Source: Legionellales bacterium
GTDB taxonomy: Bacteria; Pseudomonadota; Gammaproteobacteria; PIVX01
NCBI GenBank assembly: GCA_013215905.1
Contig: JABSQI010000101.1
Location: 1 to 6,535, forward strand
Reading direction: 5' to 3'
DNA: 6,535 nucleotides
Under the pieces are notes generated by a model that saw only the letters and a list, made by a program, of their open reading frames with translations, did no database searches and was not told the DNA's origin. Positions 5,496-6,535 of this stretch are shown piece by piece (positions within the stretch are counted from its first letter, which is position 1; each line of letters starts with the position of its first letter). Made by a program: the position numbers and the translations under genes.

Positions 5496-6200
5496 TCATG
5501 TTATTATTAATTTTCTACTATTTATATTATTTATGCCAACTCTTTGATCAATTACTTTTCTAAGAATATACTTTGCATCGCTTAAAATTTCTGAATTACA
5601 TAAGTTTAAATGCCCTACATCTAAAATATTCTTACCTTTAAAACATCTCTTATTCATTATTGGTAATAATTTTCTCTCAAACCCATTACTAGCATCAAAG
5701 AAATATTCTTCATCTGAGATAATTTTTTCTCCAAATTTAGCATCAGTAAAAAAATCTATTCCATATCCAACTTCTTTTAATAGTAGAATTTCAAATTTTC
5801 TTAACAGACGCTCTATATCTTCAAATTCAGATATTTGAGCTAATGTATCATAGTAAATATCGAATAAACTCGGATGAGGGTCATGTTCATGTAAGATTTT
5901 TATCATTAACTCGTTAATATACAGACCAAATACTAATTTATTAGGTGAAAATAACTTAGAGATACTAGCCATCTCTACATGTGTTAATACTCCAAGTGAA
6001 GTTTTATTCAAATAACTAACTTTAATAAGATTAAAACATTGTAATTGAGATCTCTGTCTTGATTTTAGATTTCTTACTCCTTTAGCAATTAATTTAACTA
6101 TCCCATATTCTTTAGTAAATATTGTCAGAATAAGACTAGAATCTCTATATGCTCTAGTATGCAAGATAAATCCAGGTTGTAATAAAATTCGTTTCTGCAT
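5496..6200 (-). CDS. recO: RecO, DNA repair and recombination mediator
   Basis: RecO works with RecR to load RecA onto SSB-coated single-stranded DNA in the RecF pathway and also anneals strands. The product is 234 residues against 242 in E. coli. The N-terminal OB-fold region (about 1-80) shows GFILHTRAYRDSSLILTIFT followed by YGIVKLIAKGVRNLKS, matching the family's S-x-I-L-x-V-F-T-x-x-x-G and AKGAR motifs. The helical C-terminal domain carries the signature FEILLLKEVGYGIDF at about 141-155. No zinc-binding cysteine set is visible, as in E. coli RecO. The ATG at 6200 fits the family N-terminus but has no nearby Shine-Dalgarno; the ancestral era stop lies 2 bases upstream, so translation was probably coupled to era. 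The gene itself looks intact, unlike its upstream neighbour. Confidence 0.92.
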   Translation of the reverse strand: MQKRILLQPGFILHTRAYRDSSLILTIFTKEYGIVKLIAKGVRNLKSRQRSQLQCFNLIKVSYLNKTSLGVLTHVEMASISKLFSPNKLVFGLYINELMIKILHEHDPHPSLFDIYYDTLAQISEFEDIERLLRKFEILLLKEVGYGIDFFTDAKFGEKIISDEEYFFDASNGFERKLLPIMNKRCFKGKNILDVGHLNLCNSEILSDAKYILRKVIDQRVGINNINSRKLIIT

Positions 6201-6202
6201 TT

Positions 6203-6289
6203 TTAATATTGTTGATTATAAAAAATTTGGTACTCCTCTATTAAATGATCTTTATTAAACCAATTTTCTTCAACTTTAACAAATAACTC
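6203..6289 (-). pseudogene. era: Out-of-frame C-terminal end of era
   Basis: In a frame shifted relative to the upstream part, the minus strand from 6289 encodes ELFVKVEENWFNKDHLIEE and then YQIFYNQQY before TAA at 6203-6205. ELFVKVEENW matches the last strand of the Era KH domain (LELWVKVKSGW in E. coli). The ancestral stop would therefore lie 2 bases before the recO ATG, a tight operon junction. The segment is no longer reached by the era frame. Confidence 0.75.
6215..6244 (-). promoter_or_regulatory. Weak candidate promoter upstream of recO
   Basis: Inside the displaced end of era the minus strand has TTAATA (6239-6244, 4 of 6 to -35), an 18-base spacer and a perfect TATAAT (6215-6220). 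A start near 6208 would leave a very short recO leader. Such matches arise easily by chance in AT-rich DNA. Confidence 0.3.
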
Positions 6290-6535
6290 TAAATAATTTT
6301 TCTAACTCAATCCTAGACAGTTTACCTATTTCCTTTATTTTATTTCCATTCTTACCAACTATTATTTTTTTATGATTTTTACGGCTAACTATTATATCTG
6401 CATATATACAAATTACATTTTTTTTATCAATAATTTTAGTTACAATAACAGCAGAACTTCTAGGTACTTCTGCAGAAAAATATCTAAATATTTTTTCTCT
6501 GATCCTTTCTGCAATTAGTACTTCTCTTGGAGTTG
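6276..6535 (-). CDS. era: Era GTPase, C-terminal KH part, prematurely truncated; 5' end outside window
   Basis: Era is an essential GTPase that binds the 3' end of 16S rRNA through a KH domain during 30S maturation. Only the C-terminal region is inside the window; the GTPase domain lies beyond 6535. Reading from 6533, the 85 visible residues include LIAERIREKIFRYFSAEVPR, the linker into the KH domain seen in all Era proteins. They also include the KH core IIVGKNGNKIKEIG with its GxxG loop (G-K-N-G) and the helix SRIELEKLF. The frame then runs into FRVIC and a TAA at 6276-6278. Family members continue with roughly EAPVHLELWVKV here, and that continuation is found in another frame just downstream, so the gene carries a frameshift. 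The product would lack the last KH beta strand and tail, about 34 residues. It may be inactive or impaired; a one-base sequencing error is a less likely alternative because several residues are missing. Confidence 0.82.
   Translation of the reverse strand, partial: TPREVLIAERIREKIFRYFSAEVPRSSAVIVTKIIDKKNVICIYADIIVSRKNHKKIIVGKNGNKIKEIGKLSRIELEKLFRVIC

Noticed and set aside
6276..6300. Programmed ribosomal frameshift in era
   Set aside because: No classic slippery heptamer is seen at the junction, and about six conserved residues are missing, which a frameshift during translation would not restore.

Overview
This is an AT-rich bacterial segment in which every supported gene lies on the minus strand, so transcription runs from high to low coordinates. 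The gene content and order point to a gammaproteobacterium. The block gacA/uvrY - uvrC - pgsA - tRNA-Gly - tRNA-Cys - tRNA-Leu is the arrangement known from E. coli and relatives, and era - recO - acpS matches the rnc-era-recO-pdxJ-acpS cluster without pdxJ. Strong AT bias, two damaged housekeeping genes (uvrC and era), a tRNA without an encoded CCA end and a gene-free AT-rich gap together suggest a host-associated lineage undergoing genome reduction. That lifestyle is inferred; I cannot name a genus.

Layout in the direction of transcription. (1) 6535-5087: the 3' end of era (broken near its C-terminus by an apparent 17-base deletion), then recO and acpS. (2) 5086-4777: about 310 bases of AT-rich DNA with no recognisable gene, ending in a candidate promoter. 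(3) 4776-3959: tRNA-Ser(UGA) and, 22 bases later, a GacA/UvrY-type response regulator starting at TTG. (4) 3958-2077: a candidate promoter and uvrC, which is full length (606 codons) but split by a single in-frame TAA at codon 361. (5) 2056-1448: pgsA. (6) 1440-1086: a near-consensus promoter and the tRNA cluster Gly(GCC) - Cys(GCA) - Leu(UAA). (7) 1074-51: fdxA (7Fe ferredoxin), whose Shine-Dalgarno sequence almost touches the tRNA-Leu 3' end, then tsaB. Positions 1-50 hold no gene.

Roles: TsaB supports the t6A modification of ANN-decoding tRNAs; PgsA makes the precursor of phosphatidylglycerol; AcpS activates acyl carrier protein; Era assists 30S ribosome assembly; UvrC and RecO act in nucleotide-excision and recombinational repair; GacA is a global regulator; FdxA carries electrons. 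I see no mobile element, CRISPR array, toxin-antitoxin pair or new defence or biosynthetic system. The points of interest are gene decay in progress and tRNA-mRNA co-transcription.
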